From assembly GCA_024225035.1 (NCBI GenBank), contig JAAEMX010000441.1, forward strand, positions 62,001-126,000: a stretch of DNA of 64,000 nucleotides, given 5' to 3'. The position numbers were made by a program, and so were the translations under genes. The DNA comes from Lentisphaerota bacterium. Lineage in GTDB: Bacteria > Verrucomicrobiota > Lentisphaeria > Victivallales > Victivallaceae. Under the pieces are notes generated by a model. The model did no database searches and had not been told where the DNA came from. It saw only the letters and a list, made by a program, of their open reading frames with translations. This document shows positions 44,911 through 53,500 of the stretch, in pieces (the stretch's first letter is position 1; each line of letters opens with the position of its first letter).

Positions 44911-46263
44911 TTAGTCAGGAGAGCTTTCTGCATGGCCTTGTAAAACCTTCAGATTAAGTTTGCCGTCAGCAAGTGTTGCTTCGAGCTTTTTGCCTGTTTG
45001 CTGCTGACAGGAGGTGATTATTTCACCATTCTGAGGATCACGTAGAATTGAAAAACCACGCTTGAGTACGCTTTGCGGTCCTAATGTATCCAGTTTCCCT
45101 GCAAGGATATTCAGTTTTGCTGTGTGTGTATTTAAATTTAACTTGGTTTGGTCGTATAGCTTCTCCTGCAGATTGCTCAGTTCATTTGAGCAGTCCTTCA
45201 GTTTCTTAGCTGGAGATGAAGCTTGTAAGCGATTAGTCAATAGTTGCATCTGGTTTTGAACTTGAACCAGTTTCTTGTCAATACAATTTGACAGTATCCG
45301 TGACATTTCATCAACATATTGCTGCTTTTCATGAACAAGGTGTACTGGCTCTCTGAAAACGTAGCTGTTTGAAGCGTTGTCCAAACGCATTTTTACTTCC
45401 TGCAGCAGAAACTGTATTGAAGAGCGCAAGTCCTTTTCGCTACGGTCAAGGTGTTGTTCAAATTCCTCACGTTTACCTACGACCAGCTCAGCCGCAGCAG
45501 ATGGTGTAGGAACTCTCATATCAGCCACAAAGTCACTGATTGTAAAATCTATTTCATGCCCAACCGCACTGATTACTGGAATTTCGCTCGCGGCTATAGC
45601 CCGAGCCAGAACTTCCTCGTTAAAAGGCCATAGATCCTCCATGCTGCCGCCGCCGCGAGTGACAACTATTACGTCTGCGCCGTTGATGCGGTTAAAGTAA
45701 TCAACCCCTGCAGCAACTTGCCGCTCTGCGCCGTTGCCTTGTACCGCGGCTGGATAAATTCTTATATGCATATTGGGAAAACGTCTTTCAATAACCTGCA
45801 AAAAATCTCGAATAGCCGCGCCGTCTGCAGAAGTAATCACTCCAACTTTTTCAGGTAAGACTGGAATCGGCTTTTTACGACTTTCATCAAACAGCCCCTC
45901 AGCTGATAATTTTCTTTTCAGCTCTTCAAAACGACGCTGCAGATCGCCTAGACCGACTGGGCGTATCTGGCGGACGGAAAGCTGATATTCTCCACGGACT
46001 TCATAAACGGTAAGCTTACCGAAGACCTCGACTTCATCACCGACTTTAAGGTTCATTTGACGAGCCTGTTGAGCTCCGCCAAAGAACACAGCCCGCAGTT
46101 GCGAACGTGTATCCTTTAAGGTCATATAAACATGGCCCGAGCGGTGCACGTTCAGCGTGCCGACTTCACCACGCAGCCAGAAGGGCAGTAGACTGTTTTC
46201 CACAAGTTCTCTGACTGCGGAATTAACTTCTGATATTTTCCAGACTTTTTCAGTTCGTGTCAT
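44911..46263 (-). CDS. xseA: exodeoxyribonuclease VII large subunit XseA
   Basis: Large subunit of the single-strand DNA exonuclease VII. N-terminal OB fold: WLRGEVGTLNVHRSGHVYMT. Catalytic domain: KVGVITSADGAAIRDFLQVI, VVTRGGGSMEDLWPFNEEVL, and ISAVGHEIDFTISDFVADMR with PTPSAAAE. A long coiled coil follows and the end LGPQSVLKRGFSILRD is the family's closing motif. 450 aa. xseB is not next to it. It starts 17 bases after the M50 protease gene, so an operon with that and the NIF3-like gene is likely. Confidence 0.96.
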   Translation of the reverse strand: MTRTEKVWKISEVNSAVRELVENSLLPFWLRGEVGTLNVHRSGHVYMTLKDTRSQLRAVFFGGAQQARQMNLKVGDEVEVFGKLTVYEVRGEYQLSVRQIRPVGLGDLQRRFEELKRKLSAEGLFDESRKKPIPVLPEKVGVITSADGAAIRDFLQVIERRFPNMHIRIYPAAVQGNGAERQVAAGVDYFNRINGADVIVVTRGGGSMEDLWPFNEEVLARAIAASEIPVISAVGHEIDFTISDFVADMRVPTPSAAAELVVGKREEFEQHLDRSEKDLRSSIQFLLQEVKMRLDNASNSYVFREPVHLVHEKQQYVDEMSRILSNCIDKKLVQVQNQMQLLTNRLQASSPAKKLKDCSNELSNLQEKLYDQTKLNLNTHTAKLNILAGKLDTLGPQSVLKRGFSILRDPQNGEIITSCQQQTGKKLEATLADGKLNLKVLQGHAESSPD

Positions 46264-46280
46264 TACAGCCTGTTCCTCTA

Positions 46281-46925
46281 TTAAATAATTTTATAGCCAA
46301 GGTGGGCTATAAGGCCTGTAGCTATCTGCCCTGCTGAAAACAAATACTGGAAGAAAGATATTACTAGAAGCAGCAGCACTACAGAAAAAAACATAAACAG
46401 CTGAGGCGTTTTCGTGCGAAGGCTTGGAAATAAGCGGCATACAACGTGCCAGCCATCCAATCCTGGAACCGGCAGTAAGTTAAATACAAAGAGCACAAAG
46501 TTTAGAATTCCACCAATGTTACACAGCGTTTTAGCTGTTTCCAGTGATGCGCTTTCTGCACCAATATGTTTATAGCCTATTCCGATAGCAACTCCATAGA
46601 GTATGCTGAATACGAAAAACAGCGCGAAATTAGTCAGAGGCCCGGCAGCCGCAACCAGTACATCGCTGTATTTGTGTTTCATCTTGGATGAATCAACCGG
46701 AACACTGCCCCAGGCTATACCTACAACAATGAGCATGACCAGTGAAAATCCCCCCATTTGTTTTAACGGGTTTAGTGTCAGGTGACCCTGATCAGCGGCG
46801 GTAGCGTCACCCTGCCATAGTGCCACTCTGGCATGCATATATTCATGGGTGCAAATCGAAAAAATCACAATCAATAGCCACATTGAATAGTATTCAGGGT
46901 TTTTGAAAAGTAGGCTGATAAACAT
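46281..46925 (-). CDS. site-2-protease-family (M50) membrane protein
   Basis: A 214-aa intramembrane metalloprotease-like protein with five to six helices. HEYMH (27-31) is the HExxH zinc site and NLLPVPGLDGWHV (about 146-158) the NPxxxDG-like third-ligand motif. AAGPLTNFALFFVFSILYG lies between. This is the small form lacking PDZ domains, related to the Rip/YwhC group. It begins at the stop codon of the NIF3-like gene and lies before xseA; regulated proteolysis of a membrane substrate is plausible but unproved. Confidence 0.88.
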   Translation of the reverse strand: MFISLLFKNPEYYSMWLLIVIFSICTHEYMHARVALWQGDATAADQGHLTLNPLKQMGGFSLVMLIVVGIAWGSVPVDSSKMKHKYSDVLVAAAGPLTNFALFFVFSILYGVAIGIGYKHIGAESASLETAKTLCNIGGILNFVLFVFNLLPVPGLDGWHVVCRLFPSLRTKTPQLFMFFSVVLLLLVISFFQYLFSAGQIATGLIAHLGYKII

Positions 46926-47255
46926 TTAGTTCTCCATACTGTTAAGTTGTATTTCCCAAAAATGATGGGCAGGTATTTCATAAGGATGAGCCTGATGCAT
47001 AGCGGAAAGCACTGCATTAAGCTTATCTTCAGGGCAAATTGTTTCTATCTTGAGTTCATCTATATATTTAACTTGTCCCGATTCTCCGGTGAATGGTCTG
47101 CTGCCGTCCAGCGGGCGGAATTGCCCAGTGCCGGTAGTTTGCCAGCAGCAGCGGTCATAGTTGCCGTAATTTCCAGCTCCGGCATCAAATATCGCCTGTT
47201 TCACGTTTTCAGCGTGATCTCCAGGTACAAATATTTCCAGTTTATAATATTTCAT
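46926..47255 (-). CDS. stand-alone NIF3/YqfO-type domain protein
   Basis: A 109-aa protein that corresponds to the PII/CutA-like insert domain of Nif3-like hexamers (YqfO). MKYYKLEIFVPGDHAENVKQ, AGAGNYGNYDRCCWQTTGTG, FRPLDGSRPF and the ending HPYEIPAHHFWEI are the family's pattern. In relatives the domain binds a metal or small ligand; without the dinuclear metal core it may be regulatory. It ends directly at the start of the M50 gene (TAA then ATG), a coupled arrangement. Confidence 0.82.
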   Translation of the reverse strand: MKYYKLEIFVPGDHAENVKQAIFDAGAGNYGNYDRCCWQTTGTGQFRPLDGSRPFTGESGQVKYIDELKIETICPEDKLNAVLSAMHQAHPYEIPAHHFWEIQLNSMEN

Positions 47256-47480
47256 TGAATTATAACAGATGTTATGGACTCGTTTTAAATAGGATTTTGT
47301 ATTAATGACTCCTCAATACGTTAATGGCATGAGATTTAAAATCAAGTTTTACCGTCTTTTTTGTTTGGGATACTTTTATTTTCATTTTGCATTTTGTGCA
47401 GTCCGGGTTCTGCTGCTGTTCAAGTAAGCTACAAAATGTCAACTTGCTGCTATACTAATCATTAACTCATGAATTTCAGC
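47256..47480. other. intergenic region before the pseudopilin operon
   Basis: No gene supported between the divergent starts. A second TGCTATACT -10-like box lies at 47448-47456, 53 bases upstream of the one used for the promoter call. Confidence 0.4.
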
Positions 47481-47509
47481 TTGAAAAAGATATTCCCCGA
47501 TGCTATACT
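47481..47509 (+). promoter_or_regulatory. sigma70-type promoter of the pseudopilin operon
   Basis: TTGAAA (47481-47486), 17-base spacer, TATACT (47504-47509) with TG just upstream (TGCTATACT). It lies 54 bases before the first ATG of the pseudopilin genes. Confidence 0.7.
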
Positions 47510-47563
47510 AAAATAACGTGGTTACGGATATGGTATGAAAGCAAAAGGTTTGGGGGCCACCAA

Positions 47564-48148
47564 ATGAAACTGACATCGTCAGCTAATCAGGGCGTAAAAG
47601 TCCGACATTTTTCTCTCGTTGAAATGCTTGTCGTCATGGCAATCATAGCAGTACTTCTAGCAATGGGAGCAGGCAGTTATCAAGTAGCCCGCCGAGCGCT
47701 GTCAAAATCCCGCACCGAAGCCCTTCTGACAAAAGTAAAACTAGCCTTGGAATCCTACAAATCCAAACACGGATATTACCCGTTAAAAGACGGGCATATT
47801 ACAAATAATAATTATAAGCAGCACGAAGAGGGTGTTCCATTCTTTTTAGACTATGACGCAACAAAACCTAATTTTAATAAATTCATTGATGTTGGTAAAA
47901 TTAAAAAAGATGAATCTGTTGATTTAGATGGCACTTTTTACCTGAAAGATGGCTGGAATGGAAATAATAGTGAAGCCAATGTTGGTGATGAAGCTGAAAA
48001 GAAAATAAAAAAAATGAAGACAGAAGGTAAGCCAGGAGGTTTAATATTATACCGTTGCCCTGGTGGTAAAAGTCCACAGTCATTTGACCTTTATTCAGCT
48101 GGAAATGACCGAGAATTAGGAACTGATGACGATATCTACGCGAAATAG
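47564..48148 (+). CDS. GspG-like major pseudopilin
   Basis: A 194-aa type II secretion pseudopilin. The prepilin motif is FSLVEMLVVMAIIAVLLAMG with His, not Gly, before the cleavage point. The globular part begins KVKLALESYKSKHGYYPLKD, the GspG pattern, and ends PQSFDLYSAGNDRELGTDDD, the calcium-binding loop of GspG. It is first in a five-gene run with gaps under 25 bases. Such pseudopilins push folded exoproteins through the outer membrane. Confidence 0.9.
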   Translation: MKLTSSANQGVKVRHFSLVEMLVVMAIIAVLLAMGAGSYQVARRALSKSRTEALLTKVKLALESYKSKHGYYPLKDGHITNNNYKQHEEGVPFFLDYDATKPNFNKFIDVGKIKKDESVDLDGTFYLKDGWNGNNSEANVGDEAEKKIKKMKTEGKPGGLILYRCPGGKSPQSFDLYSAGNDRELGTDDDIYAK

Positions 48149-48171
48149 TTTTTTAACGTGAGGTGTATGGT

Positions 48172-48927
48172 TTGAGAGAAAGAGATAAGCTGTCGAAACG
48201 GGCGACATTTACAACGCGCCTGAGCTGCTACACAATGGTAGAAATACTTGTGGTGCTGGCCATAGCCGCAATTCTAATGGGAACTTCCATGGCTGCCTTC
48301 AACACCGTAATAAAACGCCAGCGCACCACCGGAGCCGTCCGCAACCTAAGCAGCGCCATATCCATGGCCCGCTCCTACGCCGTAGCCAAAAACCGAAAAG
48401 TAGCCCTAATAATCCCCGATAATGACATTGGTCCTTCTGGAAATATTTTTACCTCTGCCAATAAATCAAAATTTTATGATGGTGGCAGTGGTTTTCCAAA
48501 TGGAGATAAAAAATATTGGTTCTCAAGTTACGGTATTTGTTATTTAGATAATAACGACAAGTTTGTTGAATGGGCAACTCCTGATCAGTTGCGCAAGCTA
48601 CCTAATGGTGTTTCTGTATACATTAAACTAGGAGCTGATGAAATAAAGGCTGCTTCTAGAAATATAATTTTTACTGATAAGGACACAGGTAAGCCTTTAG
48701 GTATTGACAAAGCTTCAGGACTTATTTTTCGCCCTTCTGGTTGTTTACAGGGGACTGGCAATAAACAAGTAAATGCGCTTCCTGCACGTTTTGAATATAA
48801 TAGCGACCCATCTAAGCGCATGTTCATTTACATTGGTAAATCAAAACATTACTGGAGAGTTATTATAAATCCTTTTACAGGTAGAGCTAGCTATGAAAAT
48901 GATGACAATGAACAAACCAATGACTAA
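48172..48927 (+). CDS. GspH-like minor pseudopilin
   Basis: A 251-aa pseudopilin. I use TTG 48172, eight bases after GAGG, instead of the GTG that overlaps it. The leader RERDKLSKRATFTTRLSC is long and basic, and the helix begins YTMVEILVVLAIAAILMGTS. The following ARSYAVAKNRKVALIIPDND segment is the GspH/FimT signature. Its 3' end overlaps the next gene by 35 bases. Cys, not Gly, precedes the predicted cleavage site. Confidence 0.88.
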   Translation: MRERDKLSKRATFTTRLSCYTMVEILVVLAIAAILMGTSMAAFNTVIKRQRTTGAVRNLSSAISMARSYAVAKNRKVALIIPDNDIGPSGNIFTSANKSKFYDGGSGFPNGDKKYWFSSYGICYLDNNDKFVEWATPDQLRKLPNGVSVYIKLGADEIKAASRNIIFTDKDTGKPLGIDKASGLIFRPSGCLQGTGNKQVNALPARFEYNSDPSKRMFIYIGKSKHYWRVIINPFTGRASYENDDNEQTND

Positions 48928-49582
48928 AATAAAAAAATACTTCAACATGATAGAGATTACCCTGGCAACGGGGATAGTTGCAGTAGGCATGACCAGCATT
49001 CTATCACTGTTCCCGGTAGGCCTGAACGTCGCCAGAAATTCAATAGTTGAAGGTCTAAGCGCGTCTGCAGTAGATCAATTTATAACTTACGTCAAATTCC
49101 ACTGTAAGAATAAGACAAGCTATGAATCATTATTTGGTGATGGTGTTGGTACTACTGGTAGTCTTAAAACAACTATTGACAGGAAAACTGATCCTGCAGT
49201 TAAAGCTGCTATTAAGACTAATAGTGATAATTTTGTGACTGAATTTAGTAACAACCATAATTCAATGCCAAGCTTTAAAAGAGTTAAAGGCTTAAATATT
49301 TACAATAATAATGGAGTCGAGGGTAGTCTTGGTAAAGTCTTTTTTGCCGTACAAGGTGGTGAAAATGCAAATAAGCTTGATTATTCTGCAATGATATTGG
49401 CATGGAAACAGCCTGTCGATAATTATAACTGGGATGTTGCTACTTCAGCCTATGTTCAAGATACAGACTCTAATTACCTAAAATCCGCTGGGTTATGCAT
49501 TGAGGTGAGTTGGCCTGCAATAGTGGATTATGCAGATCGTGAAAAACGTTATTATTATGTCGAAATAAAAAAGCCGGAATAA
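48893..49582 (+). CDS. GspI-like minor pseudopilin
   Basis: A 229-aa pseudopilin. Several Met codons (48893 to about 48923) precede the helix; which is used is unclear. The helix FNMIEITLATGIVAVGMTSI has the conserved Glu at the fifth place if cleavage falls before Phe, with Tyr at -1. SLFPVGLNVARNS follows as in many Planctomycete/Lentisphaerota minor pilins. The remainder is polar with strands (KVFFAVQGGENA, AMILAWKQPVDN). It ends three bases before the GspJ-like gene. Confidence 0.82.
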   Translation: MKMMTMNKPMTKIKKYFNMIEITLATGIVAVGMTSILSLFPVGLNVARNSIVEGLSASAVDQFITYVKFHCKNKTSYESLFGDGVGTTGSLKTTIDRKTDPAVKAAIKTNSDNFVTEFSNNHNSMPSFKRVKGLNIYNNNGVEGSLGKVFFAVQGGENANKLDYSAMILAWKQPVDNYNWDVATSAYVQDTDSNYLKSAGLCIEVSWPAIVDYADREKRYYYVEIKKPE

Positions 49583-49585
49583 AAT

Positions 49586-50368
49586 ATGACTGTTAAACGC
49601 CGTATTAAAAATTTTACTCTTGTTGAATTGCTTGCCGCGATGGCCATTTTAATGATTCTATCTATGATAATTATGCAGTTTTTCAATTCTGCCTCCAAAG
49701 TCTGGAGCAACACGGAAAAACGCAACCAAGTTTATTCAGACGCCAGAATTGTCATGAATTTAATAAGTAATGACCTCCAAGCAATGATGTATAATAATCA
49801 GAACTCTACAGAGGGCGTTTTCCCATTATGGTATGAGGCAAAAAAAATAAGTGATTTTGAAGAAAGCAGTGGAGATTATAATGGCTCAGATGACCGGCAA
49901 AAATGTATAAGTGGAAGAGAACCTTCTGATTCCCCGTTGCTGAAAGTTCAGCAACTCAGTTTTATTGCAAAAACAGATGTGAGAAACACTCCTGATAGCT
50001 TAGATGTATGTGAGGTTAAATATACTTTTCTACCAGTGAATTTCCGTAATAAAAAACGTTGGTGTCTTGGCAAAAAGTATGATTCAGGAACTGATTATGT
50101 TTATACTGTCGATGATATAAACGACCCAAAAGATTGGGAAAGAAATGATACTGGCATTCTTTTAAGAAGTTGTGCTTCGAATAAAATAAAGAATTCAAGT
50201 GATAATTTTGTACCAAGCGGGAGAGAAAACTTTCAAAATTTTCCATTTTTGGGAAATTTCCCGAATAGAGTGATTAATATTTTTAACGATATTGATGGTG
50301 ACGAAACAAAGATTAATAAGGACTGCAATCCAAGTTGTTTTGCCAAATGGAGGGATAGACCCAACTAA
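49586..50368 (+). CDS. GspJ-like minor pseudopilin, 3' end possibly frameshifted
   Basis: A 260-aa pseudopilin with FTLVELLAAMAILMILSMII and the GspJ segment SNTEKRNQVYSDARIVMNLI then SNDLQAMMY. Asn precedes the predicted cleavage site. The last 15 residues (DCNPSCFAKWRDRPN) are unlike the family. Dropping one G from AAGGAC near 50320 would switch into the downstream frame as INK-TAIQVVLPNGGIDP, a more natural continuation. So the stop at 50368 may be an artefact of a one-base insertion or a decay event. Confidence 0.75.
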   Translation: MTVKRRIKNFTLVELLAAMAILMILSMIIMQFFNSASKVWSNTEKRNQVYSDARIVMNLISNDLQAMMYNNQNSTEGVFPLWYEAKKISDFEESSGDYNGSDDRQKCISGREPSDSPLLKVQQLSFIAKTDVRNTPDSLDVCEVKYTFLPVNFRNKKRWCLGKKYDSGTDYVYTVDDINDPKDWERNDTGILLRSCASNKIKNSSDNFVPSGRENFQNFPFLGNFPNRVINIFNDIDGDETKINKDCNPSCFAKWRDRPN

Positions 50369-52736
50369 GATTGTAAAATCCGGTTTGAATGAAGGCAATA
50401 ACACTCCTCCAAATACCTCAATAGAAAAAAGAATTGGGCAGGATGTTGATGAAATTAACCTTAGGGGATTCGGAATAGGTATTGATGCTGGAATAGCAGA
50501 TTTAATGAATTTCAAAGGGACATTTGCTGGAACCTTAGAAAACTCATGGGTAAGCTTTCCCAATATGTTTTCAAAGGTAGGTATTAGTGGTAATACAGCA
50601 CTGAAAAAAAGCTTTAGAGAGCTGTTCATTATTGCATCTGAAAATACTAAAGAAGCTTACCATATTACAGAGGATATAAATGGCAATGGTATCCTTGATG
50701 CCGGCGAGGATGACAATGGTAATGGCATTCTTGACGCAGGCGAGGACGATAATGGTAATGGTATTCTTGAGCTTAAGGAAGACGCAAATGGTAACAACGA
50801 CATTGATGAAAATTGGTATCACCGTTTCAATTTAGCTAGAACTCAAGCAGAATGGAATACTTTGGGAGCTGATGTCAATAAGATGTATGAAGATATCTTG
50901 CTTGATATGGACCATAATGGTGTTCCTGATGTTTTGCCGGAGGTTTATTCAGGAGCTGGGACTGATACTAATGGGAAAGGTATTCCATGGTTAGCATTTT
51001 GGGGATATAAGACTGATGGTAATGTAGATACAGATTTAGGAGAAAGTTTCGGAAAAACTCAAGCTGGAGTGATAGCAAGACGACGCCAAATTGCTGCAAA
51101 TCTAGTTGACTATTATGATGATGACAGTAATCCTACATCTGACGTGGCTAACACAGCTTGGTTGACAAATTCAACGCCTCCATCATTTATCGGTAATGAG
51201 AAAACGCCTTATATTAATGAGATTGGTTTAAGAGTAGAAGCTCTGGCTTTTCACGGATCCATAGGAGGAGGTGCTAGAGATGTTTATGCAATATTAAAAT
51301 TTTACCCTGCCGTAGAATTGATTAATATGTATGATGATGATTGGAATAGTGAACTTAAAGTAAAAGTAACAGGTACGGTTAATATAACTGTAAAAATTGG
51401 AGGAAATCCTTCAAATGACAGAACTCAGGATTATAGCTTTACCGAGGATGTAACTGTTCCTGCTGCTAAGTGGAGTTCTGGCTATTCTAACTTTATCCCT
51501 TGTAACATTGCTACGGTTCTCGCTCAACCAAGCCAGGCAGTTAGTATTACAATGCCTGCTAATACTGATGTAACTGTTGTTGTTAATTCTGTTAAGATCA
51601 CTAATGCAGTGCTTTACTCAGGTGCAAACGTAGGGTACGATTATGTCTCAAATATAGCTGATACTTCTTTAGGACTTAAAATTTTAGATGCAGCAGGTGA
51701 AAGCTCTGCTGCAGAAAACGCATGGTTTGGTTATGCTGTTCATGACCCGAGGCAAAATTTGAATGATCAGGATTGGAAAAGATTAGTTCATAGTAAAACT
51801 CCTGATCCATCAACTGTGCTTTCTATTGGAGGAGGAGCTGGATATCCGGGAATGGCGAATTATAATAAAGGTACTGATTTTGCAAGTGCAGGTGCAGATA
51901 AAGAACAGGGAAATGAGGTTGCAAATAACTCAATTTCTACTGCAAAAATTGCCAACCGTCCAATAATTTCTCCTTGGGAATTAGGGCTTATCTCCCGTGG
52001 AGCAAAGTTTGAAACTTTAAACCTTTCTCAATATGATAAGACTAAGGCATAGGTTTTTATAAATAATATTATTCCTGGAGGAGGTTTGTACTCTTCTGGT
52101 GATGCTAATATTCTTGATCAAATAAAGATGAATGATAAAATTGAGAATTATAAGATTAACATAAACTGCCGTTATGGAATAATTATTCAAGGATTATTCA
52201 AATATATAAATTTAGATGGAGATCCGTCTTTTAAAGATGCCAATGCTGATGTTGAAAAAGGTAAAGTTGCAGGAGGTAGTGCTCCTCTTCCAACGACAAC
52301 ACTAAATTTATTAGAAAGTAAAATTTCAGATAGAACAGATCCTTTCCCTGATAAGTTTTATACTAGATCTCAATCAATTAATACATTTAATAATTCTTCC
52401 TTTTTTGCAGCTCTGACTACTGATCTAAGGCGTGAAGAGCTAATAGGAAAGTATATCAATCTGACGCGTACTGGCGCTGAATATGAGTATTATAACGTGA
52501 TTATTCTTGCTCAAACTATTAAGGATATAGGCACTGGTGCAGGAATCAATATAACCAAATTAAAATCCGATGGATATCCACTCATAGTAAATTGTACATT
52601 AGGAACTTTTGATTATGATGATACCAATAAAATATATTTCGATGAGATTACTGCAGAGCAGAAGCTGTTGGCGCTTGTGAAGCGCTTGCCAAGTGGTAAG
52701 TGTAAGATACTTTCAGTTGAAAAAATTTATGATTAA
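50292..52736 (+). pseudogene. GspK-like large pseudopilin-system protein, disrupted
   Basis: One reading frame of about 815 codons interrupted by an in-frame TAG at 52050-52052. Before it comes QIAANLVDYYDDDSNPTSDV, GNEKTPYINEIGLRVEAL and SPWELGLISRGAKFETLNLS. After it come LYSSGDANILDQIKMNDKIE, NYKININ, FYTRSQSINTFN and ELIGKYINLTRT with AQTIKDIG. These are the blocks of the GspK-like protein at the end of such clusters, in proper order on both sides of the stop. The expected N-terminal membrane helix is absent, the first Met (50292) has no ribosome site, and it overlaps the GspJ-like gene. The gene is either decayed or needs TAG readthrough plus a frameshift. Confidence 0.7.
50673..50816 (+). 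repeat. 36-bp tandem repeats encoding calcium-loop-like units
   Basis: Four copies of a 36-base unit, the last one partial in sequence, encode DINGNGILDAGE, DDNGNGILDAGE, DDNGNGILELKE and DANGNNDIDENW. The D-x-N-G-N-G-I-x-(D/E) pattern matches EF-hand/dockerin/thrombospondin-3 calcium loops. Confidence 0.85.
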
Positions 52737-52751
52737 GCTAAGGGTGAGATA

Positions 52752-53300
52752 ATGAGAATATTTTTGATAATATTATTTGTGATGTTTTTAAATTTAGAGG
52801 TTTCTCAATTAAAAGCTCAGCAAACTGCTAAAAAGAAGCCCACCCAGAAAGAGATTCTTGACAAGATATATTTTGCAATGGCAAGGGGAGATGTTACAGG
52901 GTATCTTAATTCTGCCTATAAGAAGATGGCAAAAGGATATGGAAATGGTAAACCTCTTCCCGCAATTCAATACCAAGCTTATAGTTTAAATGCTAAAGAA
53001 TGGTTGAAATACCGATGGTTTGAAGTTGATACCGAGGTTAGCAAAAAATGGATTCAGAAAGTTATAAAGATGATAGACTATTTGGCACGAGTAAAAGGCT
53101 ATATAGATGGTGAAAGATTTAAAGGTGACACGAATACAAAAGAGTATAAAGAAGCCATGCTTAAGTTTTCTAAGGCTTATGATATGCTTGGGAAACTATT
53201 GAAGAAGCCGGGAAAAGTTGGGAAGAAGCGGTATTTGGCTCTTAAGCGGGCTAAGAAACAATGGCAGAAGGATATGCTTCGGAAATATAAAATGCAGTAA
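52752..53300 (+). CDS. secreted small basic protein of unknown function
   Basis: A 182-aa protein with signal peptide (MRIFLIILFVMFLNLEVSQL) and a Lys-rich helical body (KKPTQKEILDKIYFAMARGD, then YKEAMLKFSKAYDMLGKLLK). GGGTGAG precedes ATG 52752. It is the last gene of the pseudopilin operon, 15 bases after the GspK-like frame, and is followed by a terminator. An accessory role in the secretion system is suggested by position only. Confidence 0.7.
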   Translation: MRIFLIILFVMFLNLEVSQLKAQQTAKKKPTQKEILDKIYFAMARGDVTGYLNSAYKKMAKGYGNGKPLPAIQYQAYSLNAKEWLKYRWFEVDTEVSKKWIQKVIKMIDYLARVKGYIDGERFKGDTNTKEYKEAMLKFSKAYDMLGKLLKKPGKVGKKRYLALKRAKKQWQKDMLRKYKMQ

Positions 53301-53359
53301 TTTCTCAGGTTTGTTACTCTGCTTAATGGTGGAATAAATTCAATTGCTTTTAAGGCTTT

Positions 53360-53389
53360 ACGCTTATCGGTTGCGGTAAGCGTTTTTTT
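53360..53389 (+). terminator. terminator of the pseudopilin operon
   Basis: Stem ACGCTTATCG / CGGTAAGCGT (one G-T pair), loop GTTG, followed by seven T. Confidence 0.9.
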
Positions 53390-53500
53390 ATGGCATTTCA
53401 ATTACATGTAATTGGATTAAGTTATTTGCCAGTTATATTGGGAGAAGTGACATCATTTCTCGTTTTCAAAAAAAGATTTTCAGGGAATAGCAATTTTCAA

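Noticed and set aside
52086-52736. Independent gene starting at TTG 52086
   Set aside because: The GGAGGAGG before it encodes PGGG in the GspK-like frame and is too close to the TTG; the frame is continuous with the upstream ORF across one TAG.
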